Source: Pseudarthrobacter psychrotolerans (lineage in GTDB: Bacteria; Actinomycetota; Actinomycetes; Actinomycetales; Micrococcaceae). Taken from it: a stretch of DNA of 64,000 nucleotides. This document shows positions 16,419-25,453 of the stretch, piece by piece. Position 1 is the stretch's first letter, and each line of letters opens with the position of its first letter. The position numbers and the translations under genes are program-made. The DNA lies in the NCBI RefSeq assembly GCF_009911795.1, contig NZ_CP047898.1, forward strand, positions 1,178,001-1,242,000, read 5' to 3'. Under the pieces are notes generated by a model that was given only the letters and a program-made list of their open reading frames with translations, was not told where the DNA came from and ran no database searches.

Positions 16419-18286
16419 TTAGAACTGCTCGGCCGGGATGGAAAACCCGAGGTCCAGAAGTCCGCGGCCTGCCTGTTCCAGGATCGGATCCATGGTCAGC
16501 GATGCGTGGTTGAGCAGGACATTGACATCGCGCTGGATCCGCTGCAGCGGGTGCGTCAGCCGGTGCACACTCCCGCCGGATCCGGTGAGGATGAGGCGGA
16601 CAGCCTCGGCCGACGCCGCGCCGCTGAGACCCAGCGAAAGCCGGTACCGGGCCCGCTCGTCATCGCTGAAAGCGACAGGCCGGCGATCGTAGGCCGCGGA
16701 AACCACCCGGACCGCTTCCTGCCAGTGCAGCCGCGCCGTGGCCACCTGCCCGTAGGCCTGCGAGAACCGGGCCTGCGCGAGTGGTGAATCCGCCTGCCGG
16801 GCCTGGGTTGTCTGCTTGACTTTGCGCACCTTCATCAGGTCCCCGAACACCTCCAGGGCGTTCTCTGCGGCCCCCAGAGCTGCGGCGGGAGCAACCATGT
16901 TCAGGAACGTTGCCATGGGGATGTGAATGTTCGGATCCGCGTGGATGAGGCTCCCGGGATTGTCCGCGGCCGCCAGGAGGTTCCACTCCAGGGCGCGGTG
17001 CGCCGGGATAAAGAGATTCTCAGCGCGGAGATCATTGCTTCCGGTCCCCCGCAGGCCGGCGGTGTGCCAGACGTCCAGGAGTTCAAGATCGGACACCGGG
17101 ACCAGGCATTGCAGGCGGACGTCGCCGTGCTGCACGGCCAGGAGTGCCCATTCGGAGTGCATGATGCCGGAGGCGAAGCTCCAGCGGCCCGAGATGGTGA
17201 ACCCGCCGGGAGCCTTCTCTGCTTTCCCTGGAGGGGCGCCGGTGGCGGCAGCCAGGGGGCCGGCCCGTTGGCGAAGACTTCGTCCTGGGCTTCCTGCGGC
17301 CAGCGGGCCAGCATCCAGACATGTTCGACGAGGTGCCCGACGCTCCAGGCCGTGGAGACGCATCCCTGGGCAAGGCGGCGAACCACCTCCACGTACGTTT
17401 CCAGCCCCATGCCGAAACCGCCCACAGCCTTCGGCGCGAGCATTTGGAACACGCCTGCTGCCTTCAGTTCAGCCATGCTGGCTTCCGGGATGCGGCGGAT
17501 CTCTTCGGTTTCCGCCGCGCGCTCCCGCAGCCGGGGAACGAGGGCATCCACCCGGGCCAGCAGCTCGTCGTGGGTGGGAATGATCTCGGCAGGCAGGATC
17601 TCCCCTGGCAGGGTCTCTGCCGGCAGCTCAATAGTGTGCGCGGTGTGGCTTCGCTTCGCCGCCAGGTAGCGGCGATTTGCCGCCGAGAGGTGCACACCGG
17701 TGGGGACCTGCTCCGAGACCTCAACGCCGAGGGCCCTCAGCTGCCCCACTTTGTCCGGGTTGTTGGTGAGGAGGCGGATCGGGCCGGTGCCAAGCGCGCG
17801 AAGCATCTGGGCGGCGGCGCCGTAGTCCCGCTCGTCCTCGCCCCGCCCAAGGGCCACATTGGCTTCGTAGGTATCCAGGCCGGTGTCCTGCAGGGCGTAG
17901 GCGTCGAGCTTGGAGTACAGGCCGATGCCTCGACCTTCCTGCCGGAGGTACAGGAGGAAACCCCCGACGGCGGCAATCTCCTCGACTGCCTCGCGCAGCT
18001 GGGGTCCGCAGTCACAGCGCTCGCTGCCGAACACGTCGCCCGTGAGGCATTCACTGTGCAGCCGGACCAGCGGCGCTATGCGTTCCGGGCCCTGGTCCAG
18101 GAGGGCCTGCTCCCATGCGCCGAGCGCGAGCAGCAGGTGCTCTTTACCGTCGGCCAGTCCATGGAACGTCATGATCTCGGCGGTGGCCGCGAAGCCATCC
18201 GGGAAGCGCAGCGGGACAGTGACCTGGCTGCGGACGGCGGCCGGTTGTTCGAATGGCCGTGCGACGGTCTCGGACATGACGGTCAT
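16419..18286 (-). pseudogene. ribA: GTP cyclohydrolase II fused to flavin-dependent oxygenase, one-base frameshift
   Basis: Residues 1 to about 210 form GTP cyclohydrolase II: SECLTGDVFGSERCDCG gives the three zinc cysteines, YLRQEGRGIGLYSK the catalytic loop, and LLTNNPDKVGQLRALGVEV the GTP-binding end. A repetitive linker (ELPAE-TLPGE-ILPAE-IIP) leads into an acyl-CoA-dehydrogenase-fold domain like HsaA/IacA group D oxygenases (EASMAELKAAGVFQMLAPKAVGG, GRWSFASGIMHSEWALL, C-terminal HASLTMDP). The frame breaks at the five-base G run 17255-17259; one extra base gives 622 residues. ATG 18286 follows GAGGAG. The fusion would couple flavin supply to a flavin-using oxygenase. Sequencing error or inactivation cannot be told apart here. 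Confidence 0.85.
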
Positions 18287-18312
18287 CTGGGCTCCTCAGG
18301 AAGTCTGAAAGT

Positions 18313-18328
18313 ACTTGAATGTTGAAGT
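18313..18328. promoter_or_regulatory. Candidate MarR operator 1
   Basis: ACTTGAATGTTGAAGT is a 7-2-7 inverted repeat with one mismatch, 27 bases upstream of the RibA-oxygenase start. It shares its outer ACTT/AAGT and spacing with the site at 18379. Confidence 0.6.
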
Positions 18329-18378
18329 AAACAGTACTGATCATTAGTTCACGACGCAAGTGATTTTCCGGACATAAA

Positions 18379-18394
18379 ACTTCATTCATGAAGT
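18379..18394. promoter_or_regulatory. Candidate MarR operator 2
   Basis: ACTTCATTCATGAAGT is a perfect 7-2-7 inverted repeat. It overlaps a possible -35 (TTCATT) of the MarR gene; a -10-like TAGACT at 18403-18408 places a start of transcription at or near the ATG, so the MarR mRNA may be leaderless. Confidence 0.65.
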
Positions 18395-18414
18395 AAATGC
18401 CTTAGACTTGCCCT

Positions 18415-18912
18415 ATGGAAAATCCCGTGCCGCCCCGCTGGCTGAGCCCCGATGAACGTGAGGTGTGGCTCACCCTCGTGGGCGTGATGATGAAGCTGCC
18501 CGCCGCCCTGGACTCCCAGCTGCAGCAGGACGCCGGCATAACCCACTTTGAGTACATGGTCCTGGCCGGCCTGTCTGAAGCTCCGGAACGAACCCGCCGG
18601 ATGAGTGGCCTGGCGGGCTTTACCGAGTCCGGGCTCCCCCGCCTGTCCCAGGTTGTCAGCCGGCTGGAAAAGCGGGGCTGGGTGCACCGCTCCACGGATC
18701 CTTCCGACGGACGCATCACACTGGCCACGCTCACCGACGAGGGCTGGACCAAGGTCGCCCAAACCGCCCCCGGCCATGTGGAAGCCGTGCGTGCACTCGT
18801 GTTCGATCCCCTCACGAAGGCACAGTCGCGCCAGCTGGGGAGCATCGGCAAACGCATCATGGGCGTTATTGACCCAGAGGACCGCTGCCTGCGTGAAAGC
18901 GCCCCACTCTGA
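18415..18912 (+). CDS. MarR family transcriptional regulator
   Basis: 165 residues with the MarR winged helix: HFEYMVLAGLSEAPERTRRMSGLA, the recognition helix ESGLPRLSQVVSRLEKRGWV, and wing DPSDGRITLATLTDEG. Divergent from the RibA-oxygenase fusion across 128 bases holding two similar palindromes, so it likely represses both itself and the fusion, releasing on an aromatic ligand (inferred). It has no clear ribosome binding site. Confidence 0.88.
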   Translation: MENPVPPRWLSPDEREVWLTLVGVMMKLPAALDSQLQQDAGITHFEYMVLAGLSEAPERTRRMSGLAGFTESGLPRLSQVVSRLEKRGWVHRSTDPSDGRITLATLTDEGWTKVAQTAPGHVEAVRALVFDPLTKAQSRQLGSIGKRIMGVIDPEDRCLRESAPL

Positions 18913-18953
18913 GAAGAGCAGGGCGCATTCGGGCGACTATGTGTAAACGGCCG

Positions 18954-20693
18954 TCAGACCCGCGAGCTCAGGTGGGTGAACGTCTTAACGGCGGGACGCA
19001 GCGCCGCTACCGGCTCCATGCGCACATAGGCCTCCCCCGGCGCCGGACGGCCATCCGCCTCTCCCTTGTTGGGCCAGAGCGAGAAAGCGCGCTCCGCCTG
19101 TGCCGTGATGGACAGCGACGGGTTAACCCCGAGGTTGGCCGAGATCGCTGCACCGTCCACGATGTGCATTCCGAGGTAGCCCCAGACCCGGTGGTAGGGG
19201 TCGATCACACCGCTCTCCGGGCTGTCGCTGATGCAGGCGCCGCCGAGGAAGTGGGCGGTGAGCGGCACGTCGAAGATCTCTCCCAGCGTCGCTCCGGCGT
19301 AGGTCCTGCGCCCGCCACGCTCCTGCAGGAGCCGTGCGATGACGCCCATCGCCCGGTGGCCCGGCTCGATGTAGGTCGGGTTGGGCTCGCCGTGGCCCTG
19401 CCTTGAGGTCAGCTTGCGGCCGCCGAAGAGCCGCCGCTTGCCCGAGACGGTGAGCGAGTTGTCCCGGGTCTGCATCACGAGCCCGATGATAGTGCGCTCG
19501 CTGAATCTCCAGGGGGTCGGCTCGATGCTTGGGATCGCCAGCGGGTTCCTGAGCGCGACGCCGATGAACCGCACCCACCGTGGGAGCCGTCCGTCACCCG
19601 GCACGGCCAGTGTCGAGAGGGCCCCCATCGCGTTGGAGCCCTTGCCGTAGCGGACGTTTTCGATGTGCGTGTCCCCATCCGGGTGGAACGAGGCGGTGAT
19701 GGCGACACCCTTGGTGAGGTCCATGCCCTTGGGCGGGCGATGCGATGTCATGGCGCCGAGGAGCGCCTCCGAGTTGGTCCGGGTAAGGACGCCCAGGCTG
19801 TCCGACAGCCCGGGCAGCTGCCCGCCGTCGTGCATCGCGTGAAGAAGGGACTGCGTCCCCCAGGTACCGGCCGCAAGAACCACGTGGCTGGCGGTGAGAA
19901 CCTGCCGGTCCTTGCCCCGGCTGGTCCAGGCACCGGTGCGCTCGGTGATGATCTCGTATGCCGGCTCGCCGGCGTCGGTGAGCGGACGCACGGTGACGAC
20001 GGTGCGCAGCGGCGTCACGCGAACCCCGATCTTTTCGGCCAGGCCGAGGTAGTTCTTCGTCAGGGTGTTCTTCGCGCCCACGCGGCAGCCAACCATGCAG
20101 TTACCGCACTCCGTGCAGCCGGTGCGGTCAGGCCCGGCGCCGCCGAAGTAGGGGTCCGGGACGCGGACACCAGGCATGCCGAAAAACACGCCCGTGGGCG
20201 CCTTCTTGAACGTGTGGCCGACGCCGAGTTCGTCCGCGGCGGCGCGCATCAGCTGCTCAACCGGGCCCTCGCACGGGTTGGTCACCACCCCCAGCATCGA
20301 CTGGCCCATCCGGTAATGCGGCGCGAGCTCGTCCTGCCAGTCCGTGATGTGGCCCCACTGCTTGTCCTGGAAGAACGGCGCCGGCGGGATGTACAGCGTG
20401 TTCGCATAGTTGAGGGACCCACCGCCGACGCCGGCGCCCGCCAGAATCAGAGCGTCCGGGAGCTTGTGGACGCGCTGGACGCCGAAACAGCCAAACTTCG
20501 GGGCCCAGAGGTACTTGCGGAGGTTCCATGAAGTCTTGGCGAAGTCTCCGTCCTCGAACCTGCGGCCGGCCTCTAGCACGTGGACGTCGTAGCCCTTCTC
20601 GGCGAGGCGCAGCGCTGCGACCGAGCCGCCGAAACCGGAACCGATGACAACCACATCGTGGTCCACGGCCGGGCCGTCGCTGTGGGCCTTCAC
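18954..20693 (-). CDS. GMC family oxidoreductase (ChoD-like)
   Basis: 579 residues, close to mycobacterial ChoD. The N-terminal FAD motif is VVVIGSGFGGSVAALRLAEKG; GAGVGGGSLNYANTLY is the GMC signature; and a ferredoxin-like cysteine stretch GCTECGNCMVGCRVGAKNTL is typical of this subgroup. The C terminus HFLGGACISDSP...VWGYLGMHIVDGAAISANLGVNPSLSI holds the active-site region. The substrate is probably an alcohol or sterol-like molecule; not proven. Start overlaps the dehydrogenase stop by four bases (ATGA). Confidence 0.85.
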   Translation of the reverse strand: MKAHSDGPAVDHDVVVIGSGFGGSVAALRLAEKGYDVHVLEAGRRFEDGDFAKTSWNLRKYLWAPKFGCFGVQRVHKLPDALILAGAGVGGGSLNYANTLYIPPAPFFQDKQWGHITDWQDELAPHYRMGQSMLGVVTNPCEGPVEQLMRAAADELGVGHTFKKAPTGVFFGMPGVRVPDPYFGGAGPDRTGCTECGNCMVGCRVGAKNTLTKNYLGLAEKIGVRVTPLRTVVTVRPLTDAGEPAYEIITERTGAWTSRGKDRQVLTASHVVLAAGTWGTQSLLHAMHDGGQLPGLSDSLGVLTRTNSEALLGAMTSHRPPKGMDLTKGVAITASFHPDGDTHIENVRYGKGSNAMGALSTLAVPGDGRLPRWVRFIGVALRNPLAIPSIEPTPWRFSERTIIGLVMQTRDNSLTVSGKRRLFGGRKLTSRQGHGEPNPTYIEPGHRAMGVIARLLQERGGRRTYAGATLGEIFDVPLTAHFLGGACISDSPESGVIDPYHRVWGYLGMHIVDGAAISANLGVNPSLSITAQAERAFSLWPNKGEADGRPAPGEAYVRMEPVAALRPAVKTFTHLSSRV

Positions 20694-22279
20694 TTCTTTC
20701 CCGCTGTCTTGAGCGCCCGCAGGAGGGAGGTCAGCATTCTGGAGTGGTCGCCGTCGGACATTCCGAACGCGGGCCCGAACGGCAGCAGGTGCTGGGCCGT
20801 CACAGTCTGGCTCTCGGTGAAGCGCAGGATGCCCTCGGAGCCGTGGCGTCGGCCCACGCCGGAGGCCTTCATGCCGCCCATGGGCGAGCCGATGCTTCCC
20901 CAGGCGACGGCGTAGGCGTCATTGATGCTCACGGTGCCCGTTCGGATCCTGCCCGCCAGCTCCCGACCGCGGCGGACACTGCCGGTGAACACGTTGCCGT
21001 GCAGGCCGAACTCGGTGTCGTTGATGAGCCGGATGGCCTCGGCGTCGTCCGCTACGCGGTAGATCGCTACGACGGGGCCGAACGTCTCCGCATTGCGGCA
21101 TAGCATCGACTCGGTGACTCCGGCCAGCAGGGTGGGCTCATAGACATATGGGCCGAGGTCCGGGCGGTGCCGGCCGCCGGTGAGGACGGTAGCGCCGTGC
21201 GTCCTCGCGTCTTCGACGTGTGCCAGGACTGTCTCAAGCTGGGAAGCCGAAGCGAGGGAGCCCATGTCATTGCCGTATTCGAGCGCCGTGCCGACCTTCA
21301 TGGCCTCCACCGCGGCGATGAGCTTTGCGGCGAAGGCATCCGCCACCGTCGCGTGCACGATGACCCGCTCTGCCGACATGCACAGCTGGCCCGCAGATGC
21401 GAAACATGTGCGGATGGTTCCGGTCACAGCCTTGTCGAGGTCGGCGTCGTCGGCGATGTACACGCCGTTCTTCCCGCCGAGCTCCAGGGAGTAGCCAATC
21501 AGCCGGCCGGACAGGGATTCCGCAACCTTGCGGCCCACCGGCGTCGAACCGGTGAAGCACGCGTAGTCGGCCCGGTCCAGGACGGCCTGGCCGATGTGGC
21601 GGTCACCAAGGACCACCTCGAGGACCCCCTCAGGAAGCCCGGCATCCCGCAGCATCTCGACACCGAGCAGGGCCGACAAACTCGCCTGGCGGTCAGGCCG
21701 CAGGACGACGGCGTTGCCCGCCATCAGGGCGGCGATCGCGTCCGTGACGGCGAGGCTGAAGGGGTAGTTCCACGGCGAGACGATGCCCACCACACCCTTG
21801 GGATGGCGCAGCTCGCGCGCCTGGGACAACACGGGGTAGGCGCCCGAACGGCGGCGGGTCTTGAGGTAGCCGGAGGCGGCGCGGCCATAGTGGCGTGCCG
21901 TGACGGCGACGTCGGCAACCTCCTCGAAGGCGTGGCCCCGGGACTTGCCCGACTCGAGCTGGATGAAGTCGAGGACCTCATCCTGACGGTCGAGGACGAG
22001 GTCGTGGAAGCGCTCCATGATCCCCTTCCGATCCTTGAACGACGTGCGGGCCCATTCGACCTGGGCATCCCCCGCCTGAGTGTAGGCTTCCGCGACGTCC
22101 ACCTCAGTGGACAGCGGCAGGGAAGCGAGCGGGCCGCCGGTGAGGGGCGTGTGAATCAGTTCAAGTTGGGCGTCCGCGGAATGCCGGGCATGGGCGACAA
22201 GGATCCGCACACGGGCCGGATCAACGGCGAAAGTTTCGGTGGGGGCGGTGATGTGGCTGGCCAGCGTCTCTGATGACAT
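20690..22279 (-). CDS. Succinate-semialdehyde dehydrogenase-like aldehyde dehydrogenase
   Basis: 529 residues of the ALDH superfamily in the GabD2 branch. VGIVSPWNYPFSL, FTGSTPVGRKV, LELGGKNG (general-base Glu) and ASAGQLCMSAERV (nucleophile Cys) are all present. It oxidises an aldehyde with NAD(P); the succinate semialdehyde call is by family resemblance. ATG 22279 begins MSSETL; frames reach 22360 without a better site. It is the first gene of an operon with the GMC oxidase, suggesting successive alcohol and aldehyde oxidation. Confidence 0.85.
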   Translation of the reverse strand: MSSETLASHITAPTETFAVDPARVRILVAHARHSADAQLELIHTPLTGGPLASLPLSTEVDVAEAYTQAGDAQVEWARTSFKDRKGIMERFHDLVLDRQDEVLDFIQLESGKSRGHAFEEVADVAVTARHYGRAASGYLKTRRRSGAYPVLSQARELRHPKGVVGIVSPWNYPFSLAVTDAIAALMAGNAVVLRPDRQASLSALLGVEMLRDAGLPEGVLEVVLGDRHIGQAVLDRADYACFTGSTPVGRKVAESLSGRLIGYSLELGGKNGVYIADDADLDKAVTGTIRTCFASAGQLCMSAERVIVHATVADAFAAKLIAAVEAMKVGTALEYGNDMGSLASASQLETVLAHVEDARTHGATVLTGGRHRPDLGPYVYEPTLLAGVTESMLCRNAETFGPVVAIYRVADDAEAIRLINDTEFGLHGNVFTGSVRRGRELAGRIRTGTVSINDAYAVAWGSIGSPMGGMKASGVGRRHGSEGILRFTESQTVTAQHLLPFGPAFGMSDGDHSRMLTSLLRALKTAGKK

Positions 22280-22429
22280 GGGCACAGCGTACCTGATAGT
22301 TGAATACCGGTTTAATGTGTCCAGCCAGGGCGCTCCATATGCCCGCGGGCAGGCGACCATAAACCCCCAGGTTCTTCAGAAAGCCGGACAGGTCCGTGGA
22401 GTTCAGCACGGAGTCTGTAGCCTTGAGGC

Positions 22430-23494
22430 GTGGGACATTCAGCGGTCATCATCGGCGCGGGAATCGGCGGCCTGAGCACGGCACGGGCCCTGACGCGTCA
22501 CGGCTGGTCGGTGACAGTAGTGGAGCAGGCCGCCGCGCTGCCTACGTCAGGCACCATGCTGGGCATGTGGCCGGCCGCGATGAGGGCCCTGGACGATATT
22601 GGTGTCGACGCCTCGCGCCGCACCGATGGCTGGGCGCACATTGCCGCCGGCGCAGGAACCCGACTCTGGACGCCGTCCGGGCGGATGTTGATGACAGCCC
22701 CCGGCGTCGCCGACCTGAACCTGGTCTCACGGCCCGCGTTGCTCGCCGCGCTTGCCCGGGACATCGACGTCAGCTTCAACACGCAGGTCGTCGACCCGGG
22801 CCGGATAGACGATGCAGAGCTGGTGGTCGGCGCAGACGGCACGTTCAGCCGCACCCGGCAGCGGATGTTCGGTGACCGGTTCCGTGCCCGTTCCCTTGGA
22901 GCCGTCGCATGGCGGGGAACCGTCAAGGGCGCCGTAGCCGAATACGGCGAGACATGGGCTCCCGGTGCCCTGTTCGGCATCACACCGGCAGGCCCTGATG
23001 CGACCAACTGGTATGCATGCATCCGCGCCGATCAGACCTTTGACGGACCGCACCTGCCGCAGTTATCGAACCATTTCGGGTCCTGGCACCGCGGCGTGCG
23101 GGAGCTGATTGACAGGATCGAAGAAGGGGCCATCCTGCATCATGGACTGTTCGAGGCGCCGAAGCTGCCGTCGTACACGACAGGAAGGACAGCGTTGGTA
23201 GGCGACGCCGCCCACGCAATGGCGCCCTTCCTTGGGCGTGGGGCCTGCGAGGCCATCGTTGACGGAACCACGCTGGGGCGGTCCGTGGCGCAGGCCTCCT
23301 CCGTGGAGGCGGGACTTGCCGCGTTCGACAAGGAACGGCGGGCACGGACTCAGCGGCTGGTGTTGGCCTCACGCCTGATGGGCCGATTCGCCATGCTGGA
23401 TGCCGGCTCAGGAATCCGCAACGCCGCGGTTGGTACCGCCGGCCGGCTGGTGAAGCCGAGGCAACGGCGGGATCCCACGCTCCCACCTCACTAA
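22430..23494 (+). CDS. FAD-dependent aromatic-type monooxygenase
   Basis: 354 residues of the class A flavoprotein monooxygenase family. AVIIGAGIGGLSTARAL binds ADP of FAD, VVGADGTFSRTRQ is the DG motif, and ALVGDAAHAMAPFLGRGACEAI is the GD motif. Reaction is hydroxylation or epoxidation with NAD(P)H; substrate unknown. Starts on GTG 22430, divergent from the dehydrogenase operon. Confidence 0.85.
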   Translation: MGHSAVIIGAGIGGLSTARALTRHGWSVTVVEQAAALPTSGTMLGMWPAAMRALDDIGVDASRRTDGWAHIAAGAGTRLWTPSGRMLMTAPGVADLNLVSRPALLAALARDIDVSFNTQVVDPGRIDDAELVVGADGTFSRTRQRMFGDRFRARSLGAVAWRGTVKGAVAEYGETWAPGALFGITPAGPDATNWYACIRADQTFDGPHLPQLSNHFGSWHRGVRELIDRIEEGAILHHGLFEAPKLPSYTTGRTALVGDAAHAMAPFLGRGACEAIVDGTTLGRSVAQASSVEAGLAAFDKERRARTQRLVLASRLMGRFAMLDAGSGIRNAAVGTAGRLVKPRQRRDPTLPPH

Positions 23495-23664
23495 GGGGCG
23501 TCAGTCACGCGGACGCATGAGCGGGCGGGTGTCCCAGACAGCCTCGTAAACGGCCGGGAGCTGGACGATCGTGACCTTGCGCAGAACTTATCCACGAGTC
23601 TGGTCAATCCGATTCACATGTGCTGTGCTGTTGACAACGAAGCAAGGCGTCAGGAGGCGAGGCG
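23495..23664. other. Intergenic stretch with a 28-codon coding relic on the minus strand
   Basis: On the minus strand 23587-23501 an open stretch ends ...VTIVQLPAVYEAVWDTRP and closes at TGA 23501-23503. It looks protein-like but has a stop just upstream and no start, so it may be the tail of a lost gene. Family not recognised. The SDR promoter must lie in 23590-23650; no motif was clear. Confidence 0.3.
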
Positions 23665-24558
23665 ATGGCTTCCATGGATGGAACCGTGGCACTGGTGACG
23701 GGCGCGGCCGGCGGACTGGGTAGCGCTGTGGCGTCCGGCCTTGCACGCGAAGGTGCCGTGGTGGTCGTGGTGGGGCGCTCAACAACCCGGGCGGAAGAGG
23801 CGATGGAGGGCATCCGCCGGCTCGTTCCTGACGCCCTGCTTGAGCCGCTGGTTTGTGACCTCTCTGTTCAGTCCTCGATCCATACGGCAGCGGCCGACTT
23901 CCTGTCCCGCCATGACAGGCTCGACGTGCTCGTCAACGCAGCGGGCGTATTCCGAAAACAGCGCCAGGTGACCTCCGATGGCCTCGAACTGACCTTCGCC
24001 ACGAATGTGATGGCCTACTTCCTGCTGACCAACCTGCTGCTGGACGCGCTCAAGTACGCCGCCACGACAGGCGGCAACGCCGTCACCGCGAAAGGACCTG
24101 CCGCATCGCTGCGTGTATCCCGCATCGTTAACATCGCGTCCAGATACGGCAATGCCAAGCTGAACTTCGACGACCTCCAAACAGCGAACGGAACGTACAG
24201 CTACCTTCGCTCGACGCCGCCCACCATGCTCGCCCGTGTTCTCCTTACCCAGGAGTTCGCTGAGCGACTGCGCGGCTCAGGCGTGGTCGCCAATGCCGTT
24301 CATCCGGGACTGGTCAAGAACACTTCGCTCCTGATGGATGTTGGAGGGCCTTTCCGCTGGATTACTAACACCTTCGGCGCACCGGCCGGCAAGGCAGCGG
24401 ATACACCGATCTGGCTCGCCACGTCACTCGAAACAGCGGGAGTCTCCGGACAGCTATGGGCCAAGCGCAAGGAGCTTCCAACGCCCGGCATGGGATCGGA
24501 CCCCGAAGCCCGGAAGCGCTTGTGGGACGCGTGCGCCCACTTGGCCGGGATGTCGTGA
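23665..24558 (+). CDS. Short-chain dehydrogenase/reductase (retinol-dehydrogenase type)
   Basis: 297 residues. TGAAGGLG is the NAD(P) glycine motif, VNAAGV the NNAG equivalent, and NIASRYG the Ser strand. The YxxxK motif reads Y-SYL-R (TYSYLRSTPP), so the catalytic Lys is replaced by Arg or displaced; activity may be altered. AGGAGGCGAGGCG precedes ATG 23665. It is the last intact gene before the decaying island. Confidence 0.82.
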   Translation: MASMDGTVALVTGAAGGLGSAVASGLAREGAVVVVVGRSTTRAEEAMEGIRRLVPDALLEPLVCDLSVQSSIHTAAADFLSRHDRLDVLVNAAGVFRKQRQVTSDGLELTFATNVMAYFLLTNLLLDALKYAATTGGNAVTAKGPAASLRVSRIVNIASRYGNAKLNFDDLQTANGTYSYLRSTPPTMLARVLLTQEFAERLRGSGVVANAVHPGLVKNTSLLMDVGGPFRWITNTFGAPAGKAADTPIWLATSLETAGVSGQLWAKRKELPTPGMGSDPEARKRLWDACAHLAGMS

Positions 24559-24633
24559 TGCAGCGCTCGCAGCGGGTTGTTAACTGTCCATTCATCGCAG
24601 GCACGTAACGTCCGGGTGCAAGGGTGGAGGTGG

Positions 24634-24714
24634 GGATATGTGGTCCACCGCGGTCACAGCGGTGTGGCCGGCCCCGAAGGTCTTGGACACGTCTTGGACC
24701 GAGACGACGCTCAT
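24634..24714 (-). pseudogene. ABC transporter ATP-binding protein, N-terminal scrap
   Basis: Twenty-seven codons (MSVVSVQDVSKTFGAGHTAV..., AVDHIS) match the N terminus of MacB-type ABC ATPases before Walker A. ATG 24714 overlaps the permease stop as ATGA, the original operon junction. Homology ends abruptly near 24634, well before the nucleotide-binding motifs, so the gene is truncated. Confidence 0.7.
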
Positions 24715-24965
24715 GCGCGGAACACTGCTGCCGGGTCGGTGCGGGCCAGCCGGCGGACCGGCAGAAGCGAGGACACCACGGCCATGGCCAGGGTGACGGC
24801 GAAAATCCAGGCTGCATCGAGCCAGCGGATTCCGTGATGAACTCCGGAACATAGGTTCCCGCGGCGGCGCTGACGGCCAGGGCGAGGCCCGCCCCGGCGA
24901 GGTAACCGAGCACGGCCGCGGTGACGGCCTGCTCCACCACGACGGTGTAGAGCTGGCGGTTGCTC
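24711..24965 (-). pseudogene. FtsX-like ABC permease, C-terminal remnant with frameshift
   Basis: The segment reads QLYTVVVEQAVTAAVLGYLAG then, in another frame after about 24836, FAVTLAMAVVSSLLPVRRL and ARTDPAAVFRA-stop. This is the last membrane helix pair and the conserved Pro-x-R-x-AR-x-DPA ending of FtsX permeases. The 5' part is missing beyond about 24965, where the copper-protein relic on the opposite strand begins. Confidence 0.72.
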
Positions 24966-24966
24966 A

Positions 24967-25305
24967 GAACACCCCTCGATCTGGGCCGCCACAGCTGACA
25001 GGCTTGTCGACCACCCCGAGGCCGCCAAAACCGCGGACCAGGCAAAGCTGGCCGACTGCTTCGCCGCGTGCTTTCAGTACGCCCAGACGTGCACAGCCTG
25101 CGCAGACGCGTGCCTGGCCGAGGACATGGTCGCCGACCTCGCCGCTTGCATCCGCACGGATCTGGACGGCGCGGACTTCTGCGCAGCCACCGGAACCATC
25201 CTGACCCGCCAAACAGCGTCCAACCCGGGCGTTAACCGCACAGTTCTGGAGGCCTTCCGTCGGTGTGAAACGGCCTGCGCTTCCCGCCTGGCCGCATCGG
25301 CCTGA
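24967..25305 (+). pseudogene. Four-helix-bundle copper-binding protein (Csp/DUF326) relic
   Basis: Open frame from 24967 (SIWAATADRLVDHPEAAKTAD) through CFAACFQYAQTCTACADACL, VADLAACIRTDLDGADFCAA and CETACASRLAASA to TGA 25305. Cys spacing is that of cytosolic copper-storage proteins. There is no start codon in frame before an upstream stop, and the segment between GVNRTVLEAF and RRCETACA is shorter than the family, lacking the His-rich third/fourth-helix part. It is therefore truncated and internally deleted. It fits the copper theme of the next two genes. Confidence 0.72.
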
Positions 25306-25396
25306 GCATCAGCAGGTCTAAGGTCCGCCCGGTTCGGATGTGCCGAACACCGGCCCCGGGACCTAGGACTCTACCTCTCAGCCGACGCCACGCGAA

Positions 25397-25423
25397 GAAT
25401 CGGAGTCTTAGAGGAATCGGAGT
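25397..25423. repeat. Direct repeat upstream of SHOCT-multicopper oxidase genes
   Basis: GAATCGGAGT occurs at 25397-25406 and 25414-25423, 17 bases apart, within the promoter region of the following operon. It may be an activator site; function unknown. Confidence 0.4.
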
Positions 25424-25453
25424 TGTAACTGTCGAGAGCGGAAGGCGCCGGTC

